A program made the position numbers and the translations under genes. From Haloterrigena sp. H1 (GTDB lineage: Archaea; Halobacteriota; Halobacteria; Halobacteriales; Natrialbaceae), in NCBI RefSeq assembly GCF_005938085.1, contig NZ_SMZK01000002.1:124001-188000 (forward strand): 64,000 nt of DNA, given 5' to 3'. The notes beneath the pieces are model-generated. The model was given only the letters and a program-made list of their open reading frames with translations. It was not told the DNA's origin and ran no database searches. Below, piece after piece: positions 56,035 to 64,000 of this stretch (position 1 is its first letter; every line of letters starts with the position of its first letter).

Positions 56035-56199
56035 TAACTGTCTCGAGGCCGCAGGTTGGCTCAGCCCACGGCCGATGCGTACGCTTCGGAGACGCCTATA
56101 CCGTCTTGAACGTGAATCTCTCAGGGTAGTCGTGCGAGAAATTTGGAGTAGTTCGATCCAGACGGACGGTCAAAGCGACTCAAGCGGGGATCGAACCGA

Positions 56200-56550
56200 C
56201 TACTCCTCGTACGCGAGGTTCATGATCCATTGTGAGAAGGCGTCGCTGTTAGGATCAACCTCTTCCTCGCCGACAAACGGCGAGAGCATATCGCCGGCCA
56301 TCAGCAGTCTGAAATCGAGATCTCGTGCGGTCGGCGAGATGAAGTAGGTGTTGTGGCCGTCGTAGACGGCTTCCTCTCGATCGACCAGTTCCTCTTCAAC
56401 GAGCGATTCGACGATCCGGCTGCCCTTGCGCGAGGAGAACTCCAGTTCCTTCCAGAAGTCGCTCTGGTGGATGCCGCCAGACTTGCGGACGAGCTCGAGA
56501 CCCGCTCGCTCGTCCTCGTTGAGTTCGGCTTCGGCCGTGGAACTGCTCAT
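56200..56550 (-). CDS. Winged-helix transcriptional regulator (MarR-like)
   Basis: 116 residues from ATG 56550 (a GTG at 56559 would add three). LELVRKSGGIHQSDFWKELEFSSRKGSRIVESLVEEELVDREEAVYDGHNTYFI is a winged-helix domain well conserved in haloarchaea, and the tail ends SQWIMNLAYEE. The target is unknown. 56035-56199 holds no gene. Confidence 0.75.
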   Translation of the reverse strand: MSSSTAEAELNEDERAGLELVRKSGGIHQSDFWKELEFSSRKGSRIVESLVEEELVDREEAVYDGHNTYFISPTARDLDFRLLMAGDMLSPFVGEEEVDPNSDAFSQWIMNLAYEE

Positions 56551-56701
56551 GGTGGCCACCTCGCCATGTGTACTGCTATAAGCAGGAGTGCGTCCATACT
56601 ACATTCAAGACAAGGCGAGCCGTTAAAAAGTGCCTTTCGTCGAATGTTGATTCGATCGTAGTGCCGTCGTCCTCGAGTCCGCCGCCGTCTTGCTAGATGA
56701 A

Positions 56702-57090
56702 AAGGGCGTCATAGAAGTCTGCTCAGACTGTTAATTCCACCGGACCATCTGGTAATCATACAGCGTCGGGCCCTTGTGTTTTGATGGCGTTGTGGGAGTG
56801 TCTACCCGTTTCGCCACTACTGAGATTCTCAGTGTCGCAGTCACATTTGACACGGCGTTACGCCTTGAGCGATGTAATTTCTCACTGAAGACCGCTGTCG
56901 TCTAGCGATTCACTAGAGCAAGAACAAAGCGATCATTTCGAGTTATTCAAACCGTCTGTCGGCGTATCAGCAGACCTAATCTTGACAACATTCGGATAGC
57001 TGGAATTTAACGCTGATAATTGTACTACCTGTACTTATCGAATTAGGATGCCCGCACAGTAGATGTGACGCCCGTTCTATAACATCCCAG
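56702..57090 (-). repeat. Cassette-like element F
   Basis: Left terminus AAGGGCGTCATAGAAGTC. Right terminus, read inward, CTGGGATGTTATAGAACGGG, with the GATAAGTACAGG box (minus strand, 57028-57039). About 390 bp in reverse orientation to elements A-D. No convincing cargo gene. The rest of 56551-57213 is non-coding as far as I can see. Confidence 0.45.
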
Positions 57091-57213
57091 CTAGCCGTCT
57101 CAATGGATACGGTTCTCGAACCGCTTCGTCGTCAATAGTGATTTCTCCTTCGGTGTTTTCGTAGCTTTCACTTCTAACACTCTTTACAGCGGATGACGTA
57201 CCCCCATTCAACG

Positions 57214-57585
57214 ATGTCCATCGACCGAGACACCTTCGAGAACACGAGCGAAGACGAGCTCGAAGAACTCTCCGTGCCTGATCAAGTCCTCGGATTCCTC
57301 GCCGCCAACCAGGATCGGGCGTTCAAGGCTCGCGAAATCGCCTCCCAGATCAGCGTCGACGAGGGCGCAGTCTGAACCGCGCTCTCACGGTTGAAGGACC
57401 GTGGTCTGGTCGAACACAAGGCGACGTACTGGGCGGTGACTGACGACGCTGAGCGCCTCGACGGATACAGCGGGTACGAACGAGCAACGGCTCTGTTCAA
57501 CGACCAACTCGGTACAGAGGACAAGGAAGCGTGGCGCGAGCACGCACCGCAGGAACCCCACCCAAGCGTCGAGGACGAACAGTGA
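57214..57585 (+). pseudogene. Winged-helix antitoxin with a nonsense codon
   Basis: From ATG 57214 the frame encodes SVPDQVLGFLAANQDRAFKAREIASQISVDEGAV, then TGA at 57373-57375, and continues TALSRLKDRGLVEHKATYWAVTDD to the stop at 57585. The TGA falls inside the recognition-helix region, where a serine would be expected (TCA or TCG to TGA). The full product would be 123 residues. It overlaps the toxin start (GTGA). Confidence 0.7.
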
Positions 57586-57899
57586 CCGACGAAGAGACAC
57601 CGATTTTCGAGCGGGGCGACGTCGTCTACGGTGACGATCTCTTCAAAGGCGAGGAAGACGCTCGGCCCTGGCTGATCCTCTCGAACCACGAAGGCCGTCC
57701 GTTCCACGGCGACCAGTATATCGCGCTAATGTTGACGTCGAAATCCTGGATGGACGGCCTCATCGACATCCCTGAAGAGCGTTGGCTTCGTGGTGGGATG
57801 CCGGATGAGAGTCGGATCGTCCCGTGGGGCGTCCAATCGATAGCCGACGACGCCGAAACCGGGGATCGGCCGGGAAAAACCTTCCGAGGGCTTCAATGA
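57582..57899 (+). CDS. PemK/MazF-like toxin
   Basis: 105 residues from GTG 57582, overlapping the preceding stop. FERGDVVYGDDLFKGEEDARPWLILSNHEGRPFHGDQYIALMLTSKSW fits the PemK/MazF beta-barrel, with the N-terminal RGDVVY strand and PWLILSN. Likely an mRNA interferase-like protein. Intact despite the broken antitoxin. Confidence 0.65.
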   Translation: MTDEETPIFERGDVVYGDDLFKGEEDARPWLILSNHEGRPFHGDQYIALMLTSKSWMDGLIDIPEERWLRGGMPDESRIVPWGVQSIADDAETGDRPGKTFRGLQ

Positions 57900-57984
57900 T
57901 GTGGTCCCGATGAGTTCGGACACGATCCTGCACCGAGGAGGGCGTATGGATTCATAGGCTAATTGAAACTCCTCTCGCTTACGG

Positions 57985-58132
57985 AGCGTGTCATATAATG
58001 GTTCTCGGCAGGCATTATTCGCGGAATAAATCTTGAACAAAACCAATGACTGGCGAAACTACAGGCTCATACGCGAATTGAGAGCCGTATAATCATCAGG
58101 TAGAGGGTGTGAGACGTATTCTATGACACGCT
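57985..58132. repeat. MITE-like element E (148 bp)
   Basis: Left AGCGTGTCATATAATGG and right inverted AGCGTGTCATAGAATAC form terminal repeats. Flanks TTACG (57979-57983) and TTACG (58134-58138) are a possible target duplication. No coding capacity. The same termini head elements C and D. Confidence 0.55.
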
Positions 58133-58270
58133 GTTACGGGCTATATTTCTATACTTTGGTGACTCTTTTGACCGCGATTGAGGTCGATAGGGAAAAAACC
58201 ACAGGCACAATCACTAGACCGGAATATGGACACATATTTCAATGATCTTGGAAGATAACCTCGACGTATT

Positions 58271-59161
58271 ATGAGAGTGCTTAGGCGTCTCAAAATCGGA
58301 TTCGGCATGGCACGCCGGAGCGGCCGCGTGCTCAGGGCTCACCCGAAATTGTTCGTGTTTCCGCTCATCGGCGGGCTCTCGGGCGTCGCGTTCATCGTCA
58401 CGCTGTTCGGGAGTCTGTACGTCACGGACTCGCTCCTCCAAGAGCCTGGACTGGCAGTGTACCTCGCGTTGTTTGTCGCCTATCTTGTCGAAACGTTCAT
58501 TGCGTCATTTTTCACGGCGGCGCTGATTGCGGCGACCCGAACTGTCTTTCACGGAGAAGAACCCTCGATTCGAGGAGCGCTGGCCGCCGCTTGGAAACGG
58601 AAACTGCCGCTGTTGGCCTGGTCGCTTATCGCCGCGATTGTCGGCGTAGTCATCCGAATTATCGAATCAGAGGATAACATCGTGGCACGGATCGTTGCGG
58701 GCGTCTTTGCGGTGGCGTGGAGCGTGATGACCTACTTCGTCGTTCCGGTGATCGTCTTCCGTGACCCATCGGTCACAGAGATGCTCAAAGAGAGTGCGAC
58801 TACGTTCAAGAACACATGGGGCGAGTCAATCGGTGCGATGGGCACGATCGACATCGTAACCACCCTACTGGCACTCACTGGCGTCGGGCTCGGTGCCCTC
58901 ACGTTCATCGTAACCGCTGGCATGGGCACAGTCCAACTGCTGGCAACGGTGCTAATCGGTGGCTCTACGTTCATCTTTGGCCTCCTCCTCGGGAAGGCGC
59001 TCAGTGGTGTCGCAAAGACAGCACTATTCGTCTACGCAACCGAGAGTACTGCGCCAGAGTACTTCGACGATATGGACTTCAGTGAGTTCGGTGGTGACAA
59101 GTCGTCGTCCACGGGTCGCCTCGGAGGCCGCCTTGGTGGCTCCGGCGGCGGTCAAATATAA
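58271..59161 (+). CDS. DUF6159-family multi-pass membrane protein
   Basis: 296 residues. N-terminal RRLKIGFGMARRSGRVLRAHPKLFVFPLIGGLSG is typical of DUF6159 proteins. Five or six membrane segments follow, and the C-terminus is Ser/Gly-rich (RLGGRLGGSGGGQI). Function unknown. Precedes the ABC exporter by 37 bp and may be cotranscribed. Confidence 0.8.
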   Translation: MRVLRRLKIGFGMARRSGRVLRAHPKLFVFPLIGGLSGVAFIVTLFGSLYVTDSLLQEPGLAVYLALFVAYLVETFIASFFTAALIAATRTVFHGEEPSIRGALAAAWKRKLPLLAWSLIAAIVGVVIRIIESEDNIVARIVAGVFAVAWSVMTYFVVPVIVFRDPSVTEMLKESATTFKNTWGESIGAMGTIDIVTTLLALTGVGLGALTFIVTAGMGTVQLLATVLIGGSTFIFGLLLGKALSGVAKTALFVYATESTAPEYFDDMDFSEFGGDKSSSTGRLGGRLGGSGGGQI

Positions 59162-59198
59162 CGAGCAGATCATTCCTCAAAACACCAGTTAACAATTT

Positions 59199-59960
59199 AT
59201 GGCAAGGATCGAAACGAGTGAACTGACGAAACAGTATGGCGAGACGCTCGCTGTTGATCGATTAGACTTATCGATTTCTGAAGGGAGTGTGTACGGGTTT
59301 CTGGGACCGAATGGTGCAGGAAAGACGACAACGATGCGGCTGCTTACCGGTCTCACACGACCTACGAGTGGCACCGGTTCTATCGCTGGCGTTCCTATCA
59401 CGGATCGGGACGGACTGCGCCCTCATCTCGGGTATCTTCCCGAGGAACCACCACTATACGAACAAGCAACCGCATACGAACAACTCGAGTACGTCGCTGG
59501 ACTCCGTGATTTACCCGAAAGGGCTACGCAAGAGCGTATCAATACGTTGCTCGACGAACTCGATCTCACAGCCGACGCTACGACGCGAATTGCGGACTAT
59601 TCGAAAGGAATGCGTCAGAAAACAGCATATATCCAAGCCGTGCTTCACGAACCGGATGTCGTGTTTCTAGATGAACCCACGTCTGGCCTTGATCCACGCG
59701 CGGCCCGCACGATTCGAGAGATGATTCTAGACCTCGCTGATTCAGGTACCACTGTCTTCCTCTCGACGCACATTCTTCCCGTCGTTGAAGAAGTCGCAGA
59801 TACAGTCGGTATTCTCTCTGATGGGCAACTCGTTGCTGAAGGCGATCCGGAGACACTCACACAGCGCGCAGAAATAGGTGATACACAAACGCTCGAGGAC
59901 GTGTTCCTTGAACTGACGAGTACCGATCCCGCCGCAGATGTGGGGGAAACCGATGGCTGA
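59199..59960 (+). CDS. ABC transporter ATP-binding protein
   Basis: 253 residues. Walker A GFLGPNGAGKTTTMRLL near 34-50, Q-loop PEEPPLYEQATAYEQLEYV, signature YSKGMRQKTAYIQAVLHEP and Walker B VVFLDEPTSGLDPRA. The ABC-2/DrrA-type exporter ATPase. Its end overlaps the permease start (59953). Confidence 0.93.
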   Translation: MARIETSELTKQYGETLAVDRLDLSISEGSVYGFLGPNGAGKTTTMRLLTGLTRPTSGTGSIAGVPITDRDGLRPHLGYLPEEPPLYEQATAYEQLEYVAGLRDLPERATQERINTLLDELDLTADATTRIADYSKGMRQKTAYIQAVLHEPDVVFLDEPTSGLDPRAARTIREMILDLADSGTTVFLSTHILPVVEEVADTVGILSDGQLVAEGDPETLTQRAEIGDTQTLEDVFLELTSTDPAADVGETDG

Positions 59961-61734
59961 GCCAACCTGGCCGCGACATGCTCTAAGCATCGGCGTGTTC
60001 GAGTTCCGACGGTCAGTACGCGCACTGTGGCAGGATAAAGCCCAGCTCACGCTAAGAGCCTTCGGGATGGTGATTCCATCACTCTTGACGCTGGCAGTTA
60101 CTATCGTGTTCGCCGATGCGATACGTAATATCGAGGCATTTGCTGTTCCAGATATGGTTCGCGGAATGGTCGCGTTGTTCTGGTTGTTCGGTGTCTATCT
60201 CATCGCTCAGCGCGTCGTCTCAGCACGACCGCGAATCAACGCCGAATCGCTGATGTTGACGACTGTCTCAGCACGAACGGTCGCGTTTGGACTACTCGTC
60301 GCGGAGATGCTGCGAATCCTCGCGTACGCTGGCTTTCCAATTCTGGTACTGACTGGTGTTAGCGTGTTCCTCCTTGGCTCACCCGTAAGTCTCATCCTGC
60401 TCCCAGTGGCTGCCGTTCTCTTCGCCGCGACCGTGGTGGTTGCAGGATCGGCAGTGGGGTACGCGGTTGCGTTGCTCGTTGCGACATCGCCTTTCGTTGC
60501 CCGCCATAAGACGATACTCGGAACAGCTGCTACGCTGCTTGCAATGAGTGGGTACTTTCTCTTTCTCTATCCACAAATAAGCGGACTCAGCCAAGCGGCA
60601 CTCGCATGGGTCCCAATAGGGTGGCTAGCCGATCTCGCAGTTGTGGGAACACCCTTTGTCGGGTCTTCCCTCCGAGCGGCCGGCGTAATCGCCGGAAGTG
60701 CAGTACTACTCATCGTCGGTGGAATCCTTGTCGAACGGGAGACGGCCGTGTTTTGGTTTATTGAGCCGGTGAGTCCAGATACAGAGGGAAGCGTGTCTGC
60801 TCTCGAGCAAACCGCTGAGAAAGAGAACCCTCGACCAGCAACCCGAGATTCCCTCGCGGCTGCCGTAACACCACTAGTTGTCCCCCGATTTGTTTCGACA
60901 CCAGTCCGACGCGTTGCAGAATGGGCACTCATGCGGACGCGCCGTGATCCGAACCGGTTGATGTTTCTCCTCATCCCCGTCTTCGCCATCGGCAGTCCGC
61001 TCGTCAGTACAGCTGTCCAATCTGGATCGATTGGCGCATTAGGTGCTCCACTGACTGCAGTCGCACTCCCATGGCTTGTCGGCTCTCTGTTCGCAATGAA
61101 CCCACTCGGTGATGAGGGGGCGGTACTCCCAGTAACACTCACAGCTGTATCGGGGGATCACTACGTTCGTGGTCTCATAGTGCCTGGTCTGGTCTTTGGA
61201 CTCCCGATTATCCTTCTTGTGACGAGTCTTGCTGGACTCGTTTCACCATACACGATCGGTGAGCAACTCGGCCTGGTCATCCTCAGCGGCTATCTTACAG
61301 TCGTCGCTGTCATCGTCTCCCCGGCAATCGGGATGGCATTCCCCCGGTTTAGTGCGATTAGCGTCGGTCAGAGTCGAGATGTACTTCCACCACGAATGAC
61401 TGCTGTTGCCGCTCATGCAGTACTCATACTGCTCCCTGGTGCGTTGCTGGCTGCCTTGCTGGTTGCACCACGTGTCGCTCGAACTGTCCTTGCCGGCGTA
61501 TTCGGCTTCGCTCCAACAATCCTATTGGAGTTGCTCAACAGTTCTCCTTACGGTATAGGTATACTATCTACGGCTGCTGGCACGTTTCATGCTGTTGGAG
61601 AGAATATTCAGGCTATTGGACTCGATCAATTGCAGATTATTGGCGGAGGGACGCTGTTGATCGGTGGGGTTCTCTGTTCATATGTACTGTATCAGAATGC
61701 TGTACATCGATTTAACCGATATGTCCCTTCTTGA
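59953..61734 (+). CDS. ABC transporter permease (ABC-2-like, large)
   Basis: 593 residues from ATG 59953. About twelve membrane segments in two halves separated by a soluble linker (residues about 270-320, LEQTAEKENPRPATRDSL). Partner of the ATPase upstream through overlapping genes. The substrate cannot be predicted. Confidence 0.8.
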   Translation: MAEPTWPRHALSIGVFEFRRSVRALWQDKAQLTLRAFGMVIPSLLTLAVTIVFADAIRNIEAFAVPDMVRGMVALFWLFGVYLIAQRVVSARPRINAESLMLTTVSARTVAFGLLVAEMLRILAYAGFPILVLTGVSVFLLGSPVSLILLPVAAVLFAATVVVAGSAVGYAVALLVATSPFVARHKTILGTAATLLAMSGYFLFLYPQISGLSQAALAWVPIGWLADLAVVGTPFVGSSLRAAGVIAGSAVLLIVGGILVERETAVFWFIEPVSPDTEGSVSALEQTAEKENPRPATRDSLAAAVTPLVVPRFVSTPVRRVAEWALMRTRRDPNRLMFLLIPVFAIGSPLVSTAVQSGSIGALGAPLTAVALPWLVGSLFAMNPLGDEGAVLPVTLTAVSGDHYVRGLIVPGLVFGLPIILLVTSLAGLVSPYTIGEQLGLVILSGYLTVVAVIVSPAIGMAFPRFSAISVGQSRDVLPPRMTAVAAHAVLILLPGALLAALLVAPRVARTVLAGVFGFAPTILLELLNSSPYGIGILSTAAGTFHAVGENIQAIGLDQLQIIGGGTLLIGGVLCSYVLYQNAVHRFNRYVPS

Positions 61735-61753
61735 GTCAATTCCCTCCTAAAGT

Positions 61754-61810
61754 AGCGTGTCATAGAACCGGTCACACGCCTATTGACTCATAGGGAATGG
61801 TAAGTACAGG
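61754..61810 (+). repeat. Cassette-like element D, box end
   Basis: AGCGTGTCATAGAACCGG then TCACACGC and GGTAAGTACAGG, nearly the same as element C (40286-40341). It adjoins the 3' end of the gene at 61853-62101. Confidence 0.55.
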
Positions 61811-61852
61811 TGAAGAATTGTTTGATTCTCAGTTAAACAGGAGGGTATTTGA

Positions 61853-62101
61853 TTATTGTGCAGTAGGTGGTTTATTTCTATATGTAGCAGCACGGTACAT
61901 TATAATAGTCACTGCTTCGACAAGGAGAACAGGTAGAATACTACCCACGATAAACACAGCAACGATACTCAGGATAAAGATGCTCCCGGCTAAAACAAGC
62001 GGCGAGCGGCGGTTGTGAGTTGAGGCCTCACGATACACGAAGCGTGCAATGAACGCTTGGATGGCAAGGTAGATGGGAGTACCAATTCCGAATCCAGGCA
62101 T
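61853..62101 (-). CDS. Small two-helix membrane protein
   Basis: 82 residues; membrane segments IYLAIQAFIARFVY (weak), LVLAGSIFILSIVAVFIVGSIL and PVLLVEAVTIIMYR. Next to the box end of element D. No family recognised. Confidence 0.55.
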   Translation of the reverse strand: MPGFGIGTPIYLAIQAFIARFVYREASTHNRRSPLVLAGSIFILSIVAVFIVGSILPVLLVEAVTIIMYRAATYRNKPPTAQ

Positions 62102-62205
62102 ACAGCGAATACCTTATCGAGAAGACATATATTTTCGGGTCATCGCTCAGTTTGCAGACCTCAATAAACAAAAAGACCGATATAGTGAGAACTCCGGTAT
62201 CATGT

Positions 62206-62406
62206 ATGAATGATGAATAGTATTCGATATTCATAGCACATCTTCGTGCGATTCGTACTGCTATCGTCGGCTTAGCACTCGCAGTTATTACAGTGGGGCT
62301 TATTATCGAAGGTGACCCACTGGATTTCCCATTCTTCACAATAACGATACTCGTTTGCTTGTACGCATTTGTACCCCCTCTCATCCGTATGTGGCAAAAC
62401 CCATAG
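62206..62406 (+). pseudogene. Small membrane protein with an early stop
   Basis: ATG 62206 is followed by TAG at codon 5 (62218-62220). The frame then reads YSIFIAHLRAIRTAIVGLAL and continues with two helices (VITVGLIIEG, FFTITILVCLYAFV) to TAG 62404-62406. A single base change would restore 66 residues. Confidence 0.45.
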
Positions 62407-62599
62407 CGGACAGTTCGCACGTGTAGTGATCAGCAGTTCCGCCATGATAAGTATATGAATAATAAGATTTCAACGGAGTTTCAGCTTGTAATCGGTCGGG
62501 TATCTATTTACCACTTGAAGTTAATTCTTGAGACGACATGCGTTATCTCGGTACTCCTCTAGCCCATCCGGTTCTTAATTACTGGAGGTGAAATCTGCC

Positions 62600-64000
62600 A
62601 TGACGTTGCTCCCAACTCGTGCCGGCCTTTTTGTCCGGACAGTCATTGCCGGTGTTAGCTGTCTGTTCCTCTCGAGTGGTGTCGTCGTCGCTGTCCTCTT
62701 GTTGATTGGCGTCCCGATCTACGCTGGGGTTCACTACGGCGTTGAGGTGCTTTCCTCACTAGCGATCCTCCTTGGTTTTGATTTCCGTCTCGCCGCCGAG
62801 CCGCTCGCTGTAGCGCTCGTAGTTGCGGTCGGGATGCCTTGTTTGGCGGCCGTCGAATTGTCGCTGCGGACCGTCCGTACCGCTCGCGAGCGCTCCGCAC
62901 CGGCTGGTGCACTTGCCCAGGGGATTATTGAACTCGCCTCGTACGTGCTGTTGCTTTCGTCGTTACTGATTGTGCTAAGTACTCTGCCGGTCCTTCGTTC
63001 AGTACTGCCTCTTCCACTGTTCGGGCTCTTGGTCCTGCTCGGCTTCTTTTACTTGCTGATGGCTGGGTACCTCTGGGCTGCCCACGAATGGATCCGTTCG
63101 AAAGATGAGGTGAACGATGAACGCACGACTGGCGGTAATTGGCTTGTTATCGGGATTTTTATCGTCGGCTACCTCAGTATGGCCTATTGGGTTGGGTTCG
63201 CACTGCTCGTTGTCGCCGCACTTGTCTGGCTTGTTTTCGGATCGATCATCGTTCCCAATCATGTCGATGGGGTGCGAGACGCCATCGAGCGCCGCGCCGC
63301 CGAAATCGCCGAGGAGGAACCTGTCGACCCAGCAGCCACCTACGGCATCACGGACGAGGCCAAATGGGTGCGTATCAGACTTGAGCAAACTACAGCTCTG
63401 CGACCGACCCTTCTAGTGACCGTCACTGGAATCGTCATAGTCGGAGCCAGTTACTGGGCAGCGACTTTTGTATCAGTCGAAACTGTTGTCGTCTCAGTGG
63501 CCGCCGTGAGTGCTGCCGTGTTCGTTGGCATCCACGTCGGCGCTACAATCCGTACAGAGTTTTCTGGCAACAACGCTGTTCTCCGAAATCTCGAGGACCG
63601 ATTCGATCTCGAGGCGCTCACGGTCACGGACATCGAGTCGGTTGATCAGATTGTCGGTACAGCGGGATCTAACTCTAACTCTGACTCTGACCGGAAAGTC
63701 GACGTGAATGCATCTCTCGAGTCGATTGTCACTCGACTCGCTGGTCAGGTCGACCTGCCGCCGCCCGAGATTCGAGTGCTCGAGCACGGAACACCCGTCG
63801 CGCTGACAGTGGGCTATCGCCCCGCTGTCTCGACACTTGTTCTCTCTAGGGGGTTGATCGAGACGCTTGAGTACCACGAACTCGAGGCTGCTATCGCTCA
63901 CGAACTCGCCCACGTTGCCAACCGAGACGCTGCGGTGCTCACTGCGCTATCGGCGCCTAGTGCTGTTGCACGACTCGCTCGTAGTCGATACGGCTACAAC
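62600..64000 (+). CDS. M48-family (HtpX-like) membrane metallopeptidase, 3' end outside the window
   Basis: 467 codons from ATG 62600 stay open to the window edge. Five or six membrane segments in the first 330 residues. The zinc motif LEAAIAHELAHVANRDA near residue 433 is the M48 HExxH, in a context of VSTLVLSRGLIETLEYHELEAA. The C-terminal Glu ligand lies beyond the window. Expected role: turnover of membrane proteins under stress. The 190 bp before it show no gene. Confidence 0.88.
   Translation, partial: MTLLPTRAGLFVRTVIAGVSCLFLSSGVVVAVLLLIGVPIYAGVHYGVEVLSSLAILLGFDFRLAAEPLAVALVVAVGMPCLAAVELSLRTVRTARERSAPAGALAQGIIELASYVLLLSSLLIVLSTLPVLRSVLPLPLFGLLVLLGFFYLLMAGYLWAAHEWIRSKDEVNDERTTGGNWLVIGIFIVGYLSMAYWVGFALLVVAALVWLVFGSIIVPNHVDGVRDAIERRAAEIAEEEPVDPAATYGITDEAKWVRIRLEQTTALRPTLLVTVTGIVIVGASYWAATFVSVETVVVSVAAVSAAVFVGIHVGATIRTEFSGNNAVLRNLEDRFDLEALTVTDIESVDQIVGTAGSNSNSDSDRKVDVNASLESIVTRLAGQVDLPPPEIRVLEHGTPVALTVGYRPAVSTLVLSRGLIETLEYHELEAAIAHELAHVANRDAAVLTALSAPSAVARLARSRYGYN

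Noticed and set aside
56175..56215. T-loop-like sequence GGTTCGATCCCC on the minus strand
   Set aside because: No acceptor stem, D-arm or anticodon arm can be drawn around it, so it is not a tRNA.

Overview
The window is haloarchaeal. Its proteins are acidic, the regulators are of Halobacteria type (a bacterio-opsin-activator HTH protein, an HVO_A0114-like HTH protein with a TumE-like partner), and the CRISPR repeat and cas gene order are those of haloarchaeal type I-B systems. Two Orc1/Cdc6 genes with their own repeated sites, a ParA operon, antirestriction and toxin genes, five insertion sequences and many broken genes point to a megaplasmid or a plastic chromosomal region. The genus cannot be fixed from the sequence. 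No rRNA or tRNA genes were found.

Layout. 1-4400: a sulfur-related remnant (C-terminus of an MBL-fold hydrolase), a SoxB-like metallophosphoesterase, a TauE/SafE exporter and an ion channel. 4400-7000: gene debris (8-oxoguanine glycosylase end, Mrr nuclease, zinc ribbon) split by an IS701-type element. 7000-22000: two related TumE/HTH modules, a Bat-type regulator divergent from an FAD monooxygenase, a VapBC pair, an ArdC-like protein, a Dna2/Upf1-like helicase beside a GHKL-ATPase/HExxH protein, and a coiled-coil gene broken by an IS5-type element. 22493-31649: a complete type I-B cas operon (cas6-cas8b-cas7-cas5-cas3-cas4-cas1-cas2). 31762-36283: a CRISPR array of 69 repeats and 68 spacers in the same orientation, ending directly in a truncated xseA followed by xseB. 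37500-46900: small membrane-protein genes, two IS630-like elements that each split a reconstructable gene, and an IS5-like element carrying a passenger gene. 47000-56100: replication and partition region (orc, iterons, Bax1-XPB nuclease-helicase pair, second orc, ParA and partner). 56200-64000: HTH regulator, broken antitoxin with an intact PemK/MazF-like toxin, DUF6159 protein, ABC exporter, and an M48 peptidase running off the right edge.

How the parts fit. The cas operon makes Cascade (Cas5-6-7-8b), the Cas3 effector and the Cas1-2-4 acquisition machinery that fed the adjacent array. Replication and partition genes would maintain the replicon. The toxin modules may stabilise it, while ArdC and the helicase/GHKL pair look like plasmid-borne DNA-processing functions. 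Mobile elements are frequent and several insertions can be reversed on paper to give intact reading frames, so much of the decay is recent.

Most unusual signals: (1) a family of short elements with related termini (core GTGTCATAGAA) and an internal TAAGTACAGG box, several carrying one small gene; (2) two TumE/HTH modules whose operators share geometry but not half-site sequence; (3) a CRISPR array whose repeat variant switches C-T-C along its length; (4) an IS5-like element with a passenger membrane-protein gene and perfect 8-bp target duplication.
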